The notes under the pieces are model-generated. The model ran no database searches. It was not told the DNA's origin and saw only the letters and a list, made by a program, of their open reading frames with translations. Of a stretch of DNA of 26,333 bases, positions 16,201-22,427 are shown one piece after another. The position numbers were made by a program, and so were the translations under genes. Every line of letters starts with the position of its first letter. The first letter of the stretch is position 1. Source of the DNA: CAJQPP01 sp041747075 (GTDB lineage: Bacteria; Planctomycetota; Planctomycetia; Pirellulales; Pirellulaceae). Where the stretch lies: positions 1-26,333 of the forward strand of contig JBGTFW010000036.1 in NCBI GenBank assembly GCA_041747075.1. The letters run 5' to 3'.

Positions 16201-18222
16201 TCGCCACACGCGACGGAATCCGCCACGGTCGACCATGTGCCTTACATCCCGCGACTTGTGGAACTGGCCGCCCGCGGGCGACGGGCGGTTACACGCCAGA
16301 TTGCCTTCGCGATGCTGATTCGCGCCGGCCAGCCAATCGACCTGCTGTGGAATGACGCCCTGTCGTCTCCCGACCGGTTCCGGGACCTCGTCGCGGCAAT
16401 GGCGCTGGTTGACGATCCGGCACTAAAGGCCAGCCTTGCGCCGCGCGTGATGGAATTGTTCTCGGCGCTGCCGGTGCAAATCGAAGAGGCAATCGGGGAC
16501 CACCCCGGTACGGTGGGCCGCTACGTCCGCATCGAATTGCCTGGCGAGGCGCGAACGCTGACGCTGGCCGAAGTCGAGGTCTTTTCCGAGGGTCGGAACG
16601 TCGCACAGGCGGGAACCGCCACGCAATCCAGCACGCAACACGGGGGAGGTCCCGAACTCGCGATCGACGGGGAGACCAGTCCGCTTTATGAGTCCGGAAA
16701 GCAGTCACACACGATCGAGGATCAGTCGAACCCGTGGTGGGAAGTCGATCTCGGTCGCGAGTATTCGCTCGACCGACTTGTCGTCTGGAACAGGAACGAA
16801 GAGGAACATGGACAACGGCTGGAGGGCTTTACCATCCGTGCGCTCAATGATTTGCGCCAGCCCGTTTTTGAAAAATCCGGAATTGCCGCGCCGCGGTCCG
16901 ACGTGGAAATTTCGCTCGCTGGAAGTGCCGCAACGGCAATCCGCAACGCGGCGATCGAAGCGATCGTCAATCTTGCACCGGGCGAGCAGGGCACGTTCGA
17001 GGCACTTGCCGACCTGATCGGCGCGGGCACGAGTCGCAGCCAGGCGGTGCGCGGTTTGGCGCGGCTGCCAGGGAGAAGCTGGTCCCGGGATCGAATCGAA
17101 CCGCTCGTTGAAAACCTGATCGACTGGCTCGCGGCACTGTCGACGCGGGAAAGGACCCGGCCACCGGCGCTCGATGAAATTTCGCTTGCCAGAAAGCTTG
17201 TGACCGCGCTCCCCGCCGGGGCGACGGACAAGTACCTGCGCCAGCTCGACGAACTCGGTGTCAATGTCATTGTTCTTCGCCCGATCCCTCACCGGATGCA
17301 GTACGACCGGTCGCAGTTTTTTGTGGAAGCGGGAAAGCCCTTCCAGCTCGTTCTTGACAATACCGATATCATGCCGCACAACGTCGTGATCACCTCGCCC
17401 GGCGCGTACGCGCGGGTCGGAATTGCCGCCGAGTTGATGGCGACCGACCCGGACGCAGCGCGACGCGGCTATGTTCCCGCGCTCCCCGAAGTCCTCCATG
17501 CGTCGCGAATGTTGCAAGCCGGACAGGTTCAGCAAATGGAGTTGCTCGCGCCGGCGGACCCGGGGGACTACCCCTATGTTTGCACGTATCCGGGCCACTG
17601 GCGGCGGATGTACGGCGTGATGCATGTCGTGAAGGACCTTTCAACGGCACCGATCGAGGCGCTCGTTCCAACGGTCGACGCCGAGATCGCCGCGCGACCG
17701 TTTGTGCGGGAATGGACGCGCGCCGAACTGGAGGGCGGGGTGCACGGAGCCCAGGTTCCGCGCGCCTTTGAACGCGGCCGCGCCCTCTTTACGGAACTCT
17801 CCTGCATTCAGTGCCATCGCATTGGTGACGGAGAAGGAGGCGAGGTCGGCCCCAACCTGCGCGACACACTCGACAAGCTGAAGCGCGGCGAATTGGACCG
17901 CGCGGGCTTGCTCACGAGTCTGATCGAACCTTCCGCTGAAATTGCCGAGCAGTACCGAACGTGGATCGTTCAGGACATTGATGGTCGCGTCCACACCGGA
18001 TTGATCGCGGAACGATCGGACGAATCAATCCGCCTCGTCGCCAATCCCCTCGATCATGGCGAACCGGTTACGATCGCGGTGGACGACATCGAGGAAGTAA
18101 TCGAGTCCAGAGTGTCGATGATGCCCGCCGGGTTGTTGAACACGTGCGAAAAACAGGACATTCTCGCCCTGTTGCAGTTCATGGAATCGGGCGGTGCCGA
18201 TCCCGACTCGCAAGGCCGGTGA
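13207..18222 (+). CDS. Giant PVC-type CxxCH cytochrome: SGNH-like, dehydrogenase propeller, HEAT, F5/8C, cupredoxin and cytochrome c domains
   Basis: An exported 1671-residue redox protein of the PVC-type heme-binding family. Signal peptide 1-28 (cut near ATA-QSL). Residues 37-256 are SGNH/GDSL-like but with GNTL at 43-46 in place of GDSL, and NGVH (228-231) in place of DxxH. Residues about 365-715 are a sorbosone-dehydrogenase-like beta-propeller (FDPCGRLWVAVWPSYPHW, DGDGDGSADKVTVF, MGPDGGLYF). HEAT-like helices follow to about 1100. An F5/8C (discoidin) domain at about 1104-1237 may bind carbohydrate. An azurin-type cupredoxin at about 1353-1476 has His1391, Cys1459, His1464 and Met1468. 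The c-type heme site is CIQCH (1533-1537), with Met1638/1639 as candidate axial ligands. Likely role: oxidation of a polysaccharide-derived sugar, with electrons leaving via copper and heme. This is inferred. It starts 6 bases after folE. Confidence 0.93.
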   Translation: MNDSLTRQFLFLLPWLFAVSVDLRLATAQSLELNTGDRISIIGNTLAERMQHDGWLETMWQARFPDRQLVFRNLGFSGDELATRLRSKDFGTTDEWLRRCETDVVLAMFGYNESFAGDEGLKSFREELTRFVIQTRTQKYNGESPPAIVLVSPAACEELRAKSRAAPPAGIPGIEAHMPRFSEINTRLASYTDAMRKVANTEQVLFVDVFQPTLEVWQSSTDLRYTINGVHLNEAGNQVLAEIITQSLFGPVEKTKDPLRLTSIREAVRDKNWHWFHRYRTTDGYSIYGGRADLAFSDDQTNREVAAREMEILDYLTAQRDMRIHARTGGGDYMPDDDSAPRAIPVVSNKPGEGPDATHVFLGGVEAITQMKVHEGMTVRLFASEEQFPELASPVQMSFDPCGRLWVAVWPSYPHWEPGAGEMNDKLLIFSDGDGDGSADKVTVFADKLHNPTGFEFWNGGVIVAQAPDLWFLKDTDGDDVADVRMRILHGLDSADTHHTSNSFTMGPDGGLYFQEGTFHHSQIESPLGPPLRLVDAGVFRYEPRRQSIEAYITYPFANPHGHVFDYWGQDFVTDGTGNVNYYAAPFSGRLDYPQKHSPYFPFFEQWVRPSGATEILSGGNFPDDLQGNYLIANVIGFQGLLQYRIHNDESGFSATEVEPIVSSTDPNFRPVDIEMGPDGAIWFIDWQNPIIGHMQHNLRDPNRDKVHGRVYRVTFDRRPLDVPVDLTRLSIAELLDQLKSPFNRARYRTRLELGGRDGEQVLAAVTQWVAGLSADDPQLQHHLLEALWVTRQHLAVSQPLLRRLLRSQLPEARAAAVRVLGNAPDEISDRMELLERAVNDPHPRVRLEAVRAVSFRPSLRAAEIALQVLRHPRDRFIDYCLNETMRACESFWRDAASSGQPWPGENEPGLRYIMERMSPGEIALMARTPVVLDELLSRPGVLHETRMKAAADLARERETDGRAELLAAIARLDASDATNAESVLADLTHLFLHGDGRSPHATESATVDHVPYIPRLVELAARGRRAVTRQIAFAMLIRAGQPIDLLWNDALSSPDRFRDLVAAMALVDDPALKASLAPRVMELFSALPVQIEEAIGDHPGTVGRYVRIELPGEARTLTLAEVEVFSEGRNVAQAGTATQSSTQHGGGPELAIDGETSPLYESGKQSHTIEDQSNPWWEVDLGREYSLDRLVVWNRNEEEHGQRLEGFTIRALNDLRQPVFEKSGIAAPRSDVEISLAGSAATAIRNAAIEAIVNLAPGEQGTFEALADLIGAGTSRSQAVRGLARLPGRSWSRDRIEPLVENLIDWLAALSTRERTRPPALDEISLARKLVTALPAGATDKYLRQLDELGVNVIVLRPIPHRMQYDRSQFFVEAGKPFQLVLDNTDIMPHNVVITSPGAYARVGIAAELMATDPDAARRGYVPALPEVLHASRMLQAGQVQQMELLAPADPGDYPYVCTYPGHWRRMYGVMHVVKDLSTAPIEALVPTVDAEIAARPFVREWTRAELEGGVHGAQVPRAFERGRALFTELSCIQCHRIGDGEGGEVGPNLRDTLDKLKRGELDRAGLLTSLIEPSAEIAEQYRTWIVQDIDGRVHTGLIAERSDESIRLVANPLDHGEPVTIAVDDIEEVIESRVSMMPAGLLNTCEKQDILALLQFMESGGADPDSQGR

Positions 18223-18409
18223 ACGATTCCGGACGATGGGTCCGATGGGCTTCCAACCCGTCGTTTCGAATTGAGCGATTTCAGCGGCTTTGGAAAACGG
18301 TCGCGCTTTTCGGGAATTCCTGTCACACCTTTTCCGTTGAGAATACTTGCTTGTTGCGCGGAATTGCAATTGTTTACTATTGCCGGTACTTTTCGTTAGG
18401 GAATCGCGT

Positions 18410-18415
18410 TACAAT
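18410..18415 (+). promoter_or_regulatory. Possible -10 element upstream of the DUF4331 gene
   Basis: TACAAT at 18410-18415 (5 of 6), 82 bases before the ATG at 18498, in a locally AT-richer gap (18223-18497). The -35 region at 17 bases distance (TACTTT) is poor. Nothing else recognisable lies in this gap. Confidence 0.3.
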
Positions 18416-18497
18416 CAGGACTCGTTGCTTCGCGCGTTCGTTTGAATGAGCGCGGCGCGAACAATTTCCACGCACCCCATGTTTTTGGAGCACACTG

Positions 18498-19487
18498 ATG
18501 CCGGGATTCAAATCTCATATCCGCCTCTCCATCGCCGTACTTGCGGCGATGCTTTTCGCTGAAACCACCTTTGCCGCTGACCACATTGACGCCCCCTCGA
18601 TTTTGATCGACGGCAGGATGGACATTAACGACACGTACATTTTTCAGTCGACAGACACCGCCGACCACACGGCGATGGTAATGACCGTTAATCCCGCCGC
18701 GGGAATCCTGAGCCCGACAACCTTTAACCCATCGACGGCTTACGAGTTCGACATTGATCGGGACGGCGACGCCATCCGGGACTTTACGATCGCCGTCCGT
18801 TTTTCGGCGTTCAATCGGTTGACGGGCACGCAAAACGTGTCGGTCTTGTACAAGTTCAACGGGAACACGGTGCTCGCTGCGCGCGGCGTGACCGGCCAGG
18901 ATATTGCGCTGCGGGGTGGTGGACGATTGCGAGCCGATTTGTTCGAGGACCCGTTCTTCTTTGACTTTCTCGGATTCAGCCAGGACCCGTCGATGATCAA
19001 TTTCACGGGAATGGACTTCTTTGCGGGGCTGAACGTCTCGGCGATTGTCATCGAGTATCCGCGCAGCCGCCTTGGGCCGGACAATATCTCGCTCAATGGC
19101 CGAACGACGGTCAACGGCCAGCAAATGGACCGACTCGGTCGACCGGCCATCAATACAGCGCTGATTCCATCGGCGATGAAGGACGCTTTTAACGCGGGTC
19201 AGCCCGTCAACGATCCGGCCAACTTTAGTGACGAGGTCATCGCGCAGATTACCGCGTTTTCCGGCGACCCAGTGTACGCCGCCGGGCTTGCCGCCGTCTT
19301 GCTGCCTGACGTGCTGACGTTTGACCAGTCCAATGCCGGCGGGTTTCTCAATGGGCGCCAGTTGGCCGACGACGTGATCGACGCGGAACTCGACTTGTTG
19401 ACCAATGGCGGACTGACGACCGATATGGTGGACGCCAACGACGTTCCGTTTTTGTCGACGTTCCCGTTCCTTGCGGCTCCCAACTAG
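18498..19487 (+). CDS. Exported DUF4331 family protein
   Basis: A 329-residue protein with signal peptide 1-26 (LSIAVLAAMLFAETTFAA), then ADHIDAPSILIDGRMDINDTYIF, the usual opening of DUF4331 proteins. Further family marks are RLGRPAINTALIPSAMKDAFN and LPDVLTFDQSNAGGFLNGRQ with LADDVIDAELDLLTNGG near the end. GGAG lies 7 bases before the ATG at 18498, one of the few clear Shine-Dalgarno sites in this window. The function of DUF4331 is not known; members are exported and often found in planctomycetes, cyanobacteria and marine bacteria. It appears monocistronic, with a terminator-like hairpin 80 bases downstream. It is full-length with no oddities. Confidence 0.9.
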   Translation: MPGFKSHIRLSIAVLAAMLFAETTFAADHIDAPSILIDGRMDINDTYIFQSTDTADHTAMVMTVNPAAGILSPTTFNPSTAYEFDIDRDGDAIRDFTIAVRFSAFNRLTGTQNVSVLYKFNGNTVLAARGVTGQDIALRGGGRLRADLFEDPFFFDFLGFSQDPSMINFTGMDFFAGLNVSAIVIEYPRSRLGPDNISLNGRTTVNGQQMDRLGRPAINTALIPSAMKDAFNAGQPVNDPANFSDEVIAQITAFSGDPVYAAGLAAVLLPDVLTFDQSNAGGFLNGRQLADDVIDAELDLLTNGGLTTDMVDANDVPFLSTFPFLAAPN

Positions 19488-19519
19488 TTTTTGTCCTGAA
19501 AGACTGGTTCATGTTGACC

Positions 19520-19546
19520 GTGGCTGTGGCCTCCAGCCGCAGCCAC
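19520..19546. repeat. 11-bp stem-loop of the GTGGCTGCGGC/GCCGCAGCCAC type
   Basis: GTGGCTGTGGC (19520-19530) pairs with GCCGCAGCCAC (19536-19546), with one G-U pair, around CTCCA. A related but larger structure stands before pyrB at 22328-22384, sharing the GTGGCTG and CCAGCCGCAG blocks. Confidence 0.6.
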
Positions 19547-19566
19547 TTTGGTCATTAACGATATTG

Positions 19567-19587
19567 CGTCCCGCCCGAGGCGGGACG
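19567..19587 (+). terminator. Perfect 9-bp hairpin followed by T6
   Basis: CGTCCCGCC (19567-19575) and GGCGGGACG (19579-19587) pair around CGA. A run of six T follows at 19592-19597. It has the form of an intrinsic terminator for the DUF4331 transcript, but sits only 24 bases before the next gene. It may instead be another short palindromic repeat of this genome. Confidence 0.5.
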
Positions 19588-19610
19588 TACCTTTTTTGGT
19601 GAAAGAGAAT

Positions 19611-20966
19611 ATGGTCAGGTATTTCGTTTTTGTGACGGCGCATGTGTCGACGTATTTGCTTTTGACTTTCGCTGTCGTTTTCGGCGCGCCGCTTCAACAG
19701 GAAACACCTCCGAAAGAGGCCGCCGAAGGGCCGCGGTCCGTTGCGACGAAGGACGAAAAGACCTTTTCCGACATGATGCCGACGGACGACGCGATCCGCC
19801 TGTTCCAGGAGCGCGTGTCGCGCAACCCTCACGATTTTGGCGGCCTCATCGTCCTCGGCCAGCTTTATCAGCGGCAGGCGGCTGAAAGCGGGGGCAGTCA
19901 CGAAAGCTACCAACTGGCGGAACAGTCGTTTCGCGACGCGCTGAAGATCAAGCCGGACAGCGCCGGTGCCAACCGGCTGCTCGCTCACGCGCTCCAGTCC
20001 CAGCACCGCTTTGGCGAAGCGCTCGAACAGACCTCCCGGACGCTTGAACTGTTGCCTGATGACCTGGTCGCGCTCGCTTCACGGAGCGACGCGTTGCTGG
20101 AACTTGGCCGATTCGACGAAGCGGTCATGGTGCTCGAGAAGGTCGCCGCGAAGATACGCACTCCCGGAACACTGGCGCGGCTGGCGCGGGTCGCCGAACT
20201 GCGCGGCGACGTCGATCAGGCGGTTGCCCTTCTCGAGGAAGCCCTCGCCGAATCGATCAAGTTTTCCGAACGGCCCGAGACGACCGCATGGTACGACTTT
20301 CGGCTGGGCATGATCGAATTCAATCGCGGCAACCGCGAAGGCGCTTCGACTCATTTTCAGGACGGACTTCGCCGCAATCCCGACGATGTGCGCGCAATCA
20401 ATGGACTGGCCGAAGTTGCGGCCGCGCGCGGACAATTTGACGAAGCGGAGAAGTGGTATCGCCTGTCGCTGGAACTCAGCGCCGCGTCGTCCATCATGGC
20501 GGAATTTGGCGATCTCCTCCTCGCGCGCGGTGATGACGAGGGTGCCCGGAAGTGGTTCGACCGGGCCGACGCGACGACGGCCTCGGAAGCCGACAACGCG
20601 GGCGTCGCCCACTGGCGCGCAAGGGCACTTTTTCTCCTTGATCACGAGCGACAGCCGGAACAGGCCCTCGAACTGGCGCAAAAGGACATGCGGGTTCGCG
20701 AGGACATTTACACATGGGACACGCTCGCGTGGGCCCAGTATCGCAACGGAAAATTCGACGAGGCGGCGCGTTCGGCGGACAAGGCATTGGCGCTGGGAAC
20801 CCGCGACGCGAAACTGTACTGGCACGCCGGCCTCATCGCATGGAAACGCGGCGAACTGGACGAGGCCCGGCGGTTGCTCCGCGAGGCGCTGGCGATCAAT
20901 CCGCATTTTTCGCTTGCCGGAGCGGAGGAAGCCCGCCGCATTCTCGAGGAACTCGGCGATCCATGA
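19611..20966 (+). CDS. Exported tetratricopeptide-repeat protein
   Basis: A 451-residue protein. The ATG at 19611 gives a signal peptide (YFVFVTAHVSTYLLLTFAVV, cut after FGA). The frame continues back to 19548, but that part is hairpin sequence. AAAGAG 4-9 bases upstream may serve as ribosome site. The body from about residue 60 is nearly all TPR-like helical pairs: HDFGGLIVLGQLYQRQA, YQLAEQSFRDALKIKPDSAG, RFGEALEQTSRTLELLPDD, RFDEAVMVLEKVAAKI, NREGASTHFQDGLRRNPDD, QFDEAEKWYRLSLELS, KFDEAARSADKALALGT, ELDEARRLLREALAINP. TPR arrays mediate protein contacts; the partner is unknown. It follows the DUF4331 gene and could be functionally linked to it, as exported TPR proteins are often found beside DUF4331 genes, but this is inference. 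Confidence 0.88.
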   Translation: MVRYFVFVTAHVSTYLLLTFAVVFGAPLQQETPPKEAAEGPRSVATKDEKTFSDMMPTDDAIRLFQERVSRNPHDFGGLIVLGQLYQRQAAESGGSHESYQLAEQSFRDALKIKPDSAGANRLLAHALQSQHRFGEALEQTSRTLELLPDDLVALASRSDALLELGRFDEAVMVLEKVAAKIRTPGTLARLARVAELRGDVDQAVALLEEALAESIKFSERPETTAWYDFRLGMIEFNRGNREGASTHFQDGLRRNPDDVRAINGLAEVAAARGQFDEAEKWYRLSLELSAASSIMAEFGDLLLARGDDEGARKWFDRADATTASEADNAGVAHWRARALFLLDHERQPEQALELAQKDMRVREDIYTWDTLAWAQYRNGKFDEAARSADKALALGTRDAKLYWHAGLIAWKRGELDEARRLLREALAINPHFSLAGAEEARRILEELGDP

Positions 20967-21002
20967 GCAAATCGTACCCGTCGAAAGTCGCCGAACTCGA
21001 CG

Positions 21003-21062
21003 GTAGCCGGACTCGCAAGAGTTCGGGCTCTTGGCACCCTGAATTGTTGCCAATCCGGCTAC
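21003..21062 (+). repeat. 60-bp element with 9-bp terminal inverted repeats (family 2, copy A)
   Basis: Begins GTAGCCGGA (21003-21011) and ends with its exact complement TCCGGCTAC (21054-21062). It contains a hairpin CCGGACTC/GAGTTCGG around GCAA (21007-21026) with one G-U pair. A second copy in opposite orientation is at 22177-22234. It lies in the 200-base gap between the TPR and PSP1 genes. Confidence 0.75.
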
Positions 21063-21097
21063 GACAGGGATGGTGGTTGGCCCGATTGGGTGCCAAT

Positions 21098-21125
21098 TTG
21101 GCTTCCGCGACCAATCCGGTATGAT
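21098..21125 (+). promoter_or_regulatory. Possible promoter of the PSP1/RicT-like gene
   Basis: TTGGCT (21098-21103; 4 of 6) and TATGAT (21120-21125; 5 of 6) are separated by 16 bases. The start codon is at 21167, leaving a leader of roughly 35 bases. The -35 lies within a small inverted repeat, GCCAA-T-TTGGC. Confidence 0.4.
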
Positions 21126-21166
21126 ATTGGGACCGCGACGCCCCGTTTTTTTCATTCCTGGCCAAC

Positions 21167-21718
21167 ATGGTCCATCTCGTTCAATTTGGCGTTCCGGGCT
21201 GGATCGGCCGTTTTCGCGCGATCGATCATCGCGCCCGCCGGCGTGGTTGCCGGGTCGTCTGTCGCACGCCGCGCGGCCTGGAAACGGGTACCGTACTCAA
21301 GGTCCTTGCCGAAGACCTGATCAACGGCGACAACGAATGTTTTGGCGAATTGTTGCGCCGCTTGACTCCGGATGATCGAATGATCTCGGAGCGAATTGAC
21401 CGCTTTCGCGACCGGGCCTTTACGGCTTGTGCCGAAATGCTTCGCCAGCGGGGGAGTGAGGCGGTGCTGGTCGATGTCGAGCAGTTGTTCGATGGCCAGT
21501 CGTTGTATTTCTATTTTTTGGGAGAAGTCAGCGAGGAATTGTCCGCCCTCACCGACGACCTGGCCGAAACGTGGGAAGCCAAGGTCCGTTTTCGCAAGTT
21601 CACCGAGCGGCTGATTGAGGGCTGCGGTCCGGATTGCGGTACCGGAACGTCGGGTTGCGGGACGAGTGGCTGCGGTTCCTGCTCGCTTCGCGGCGGTTGC
21701 TCGACAGCCGCTCCCTGA
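21167..21718 (+). CDS. PSP1 domain (RicT/YaaT-like) protein with cysteine-rich tail
   Basis: A 183-residue protein that I assign to the PSP1 family by pattern. An N-terminal strand region has RGCRVVCRTPRGLETGTVL. A central helix (DRFRDRAFTACAEMLRQRG) leads to AVLVDVEQLFDGQSLYFYFLGE and LSALTDDLAETWEAKVRFRKF, which parallels MKLVDVEFTFDRNKVIFYFT in Bacillus YaaT (RicT). The last 31 residues hold six cysteines (153, 157, 164, 169, 172, 178) in a glycine/serine context. RicT binds iron-sulphur clusters through cysteines at a comparable C-terminal place and, with RicA and RicF, affects RNA processing and phosphorelay. The tail here has a different cysteine spacing. Cofactor binding is inference. 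It is cytoplasmic, with no signal peptide. Start ATG at 21167 fits the family. Confidence 0.8.
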   Translation: MVHLVQFGVPGWIGRFRAIDHRARRRGCRVVCRTPRGLETGTVLKVLAEDLINGDNECFGELLRRLTPDDRMISERIDRFRDRAFTACAEMLRQRGSEAVLVDVEQLFDGQSLYFYFLGEVSEELSALTDDLAETWEAKVRFRKFTERLIEGCGPDCGTGTSGCGTSGCGSCSLRGGCSTAAP

Positions 21719-21721
21719 AGT

Positions 21722-21968
21722 CAACCGACGATTTTCGTAAATGCCTCCGATTACACAACCTCCAGCGGCGGCGTGACCAACACCGGAACGATGCAGGCCG
21801 ATGGCGGCACGTTGGTGCTTTCCAATGGCCTTTTCACCAACACCGGCGGGCTGATCCAGGCGCTTAACGGCTCGGAAGTGCAACTTGCCAGTGGCGCGAC
21901 GTTACGAATGACGGACGCCTGGTTATTAACGACAGTTTTGACCCGGTTCTCGTTGGCACGTTCACCAA
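21722..21968 (+). pseudogene. Fragment of an autotransporter-repeat / PEP-CTERM-like gene, frameshifted
   Basis: Directly after the PSP1 stop and in the same frame, the text reads FVNASDYTTSSGGVTNTGTM, then QADGGTLVLSNGLFTNTGG and LIQALNGSEVQLASGATLR. These are the same kind of glycine/asparagine strand repeats as in the pseudogene at 10823-11720. At about 21907 one A seems to be lost: adding it joins TLR to NDGRLVINDSFDPVLVGTFT in the other frame. There is no start, signal peptide or PEP-CTERM tail here. It appears to be an internal piece of a long repeat protein gene, fused to a remnant of another gene downstream. Confidence 0.65.
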
Positions 21969-21980
21969 CGGTCGCCGTGA

Positions 21981-22166
21981 AGCTCTTCCCGGACGGATCC
22001 GCGCGGTCCCGCGCGGCCCGAGGGGGAAGTTCCAAGGCGCGTTTACCGGGGCGGCGGCGTCGCCACGATGTCGGGGGATGTCAATTCCGGTTCGCGCGGG
22101 GCAGCCACCTCCGAAGTTCGCTTCAACAATCTCGGCTTTCGCGTGGCGCGATCAATCGTCGAGTGA
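21981..22166 (+). pseudogene. 3' remnant of a formylglycine-generating-enzyme (SUMF1) family gene
   Basis: From an in-frame stop at 21978-21980 to the stop at 22164-22166 the frame encodes 61 residues: SRTDPRGPARPEGEVPRRVY, then RGGGVATMSGDVNSGSRGAA and TSEVRFNNLGFRVARSIVE. The order TDPRGP, RVxRGG, NNLGFRVAR is the standard C-terminal end of the SUMF1/formylglycine-generating enzyme domain (TDPxGP...RVxRGGSW...NNxGFRVAR). Only this last fifth remains; the usual SW after RGG is GV. The upstream part is replaced by the repeat-protein fragment. No intact sulfatase or FGE gene is in the window. I am fairly sure of the family, and sure that it is not a functional gene as it stands. Confidence 0.7.
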
Positions 22167-22176
22167 CCGCTTTGCT

Positions 22177-22234
22177 GGACTCGCAAGAATTCAGGTGTCA
22201 TCGATCGAATCCGGATTCTTGCGAATCCGGCTAC
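22177..22234 (-). repeat. 60-bp hairpin element (family 2, copy B)
   Basis: On the minus strand it begins GTAGCCGGATTCGCAAGAAT and aligns along its length with 21003-21062, including the CCTGAATT block; the far end is degenerate. A perfect 8-bp hairpin CCGGATTC/GAATCCGG around TTGC occupies 22211-22230. A further near-complement GGACTCGCAAGAATTC at 22177-22192 can pair with the right half. Confidence 0.7.
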
Positions 22235-22327
22235 CCGGAAGAGGGTTTCTCGACTGGCACTGGTACGCGACGGAAATTTCGCGAGAATGCGAACGTTCGC
22301 TGCGCCGCGAAGGACGAAACATCAGGA

Positions 22328-22384
22328 GTGGCTGCGGCTTCCAGCCGCAGCGCGACTCGCGCTGCGGCTGGAAGCTGGAGCCAC
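22328..22384. repeat. 25-bp inverted repeat just upstream of pyrB
   Basis: Left arm 22328-22352 and right arm 22360-22384 are complementary over 25 bases with two mismatches, around a 7-base loop CGACTCG. The left arm itself holds a perfect hairpin CTGCGGCT/AGCCGCAG around TCC. Between this and the ATG at 22428 there is a short direct repeat, CCACGAAAACGAGGC and CCACGAAACGAGGC. It may be a mobile repeat or an RNA leader structure of pyrB. Confidence 0.65.
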
Positions 22385-22427
22385 GAAAACGAGGCTGCAG
22401 CCACGAAACGAGGCCGCTGTCCAGAAC

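Noticed and set aside
22287..22427. Upstream GTG/ATG-type extension of pyrB
   Set aside because: This stretch is hairpin repeat sequence; the ATG at 22428 gives a plausible N terminus.
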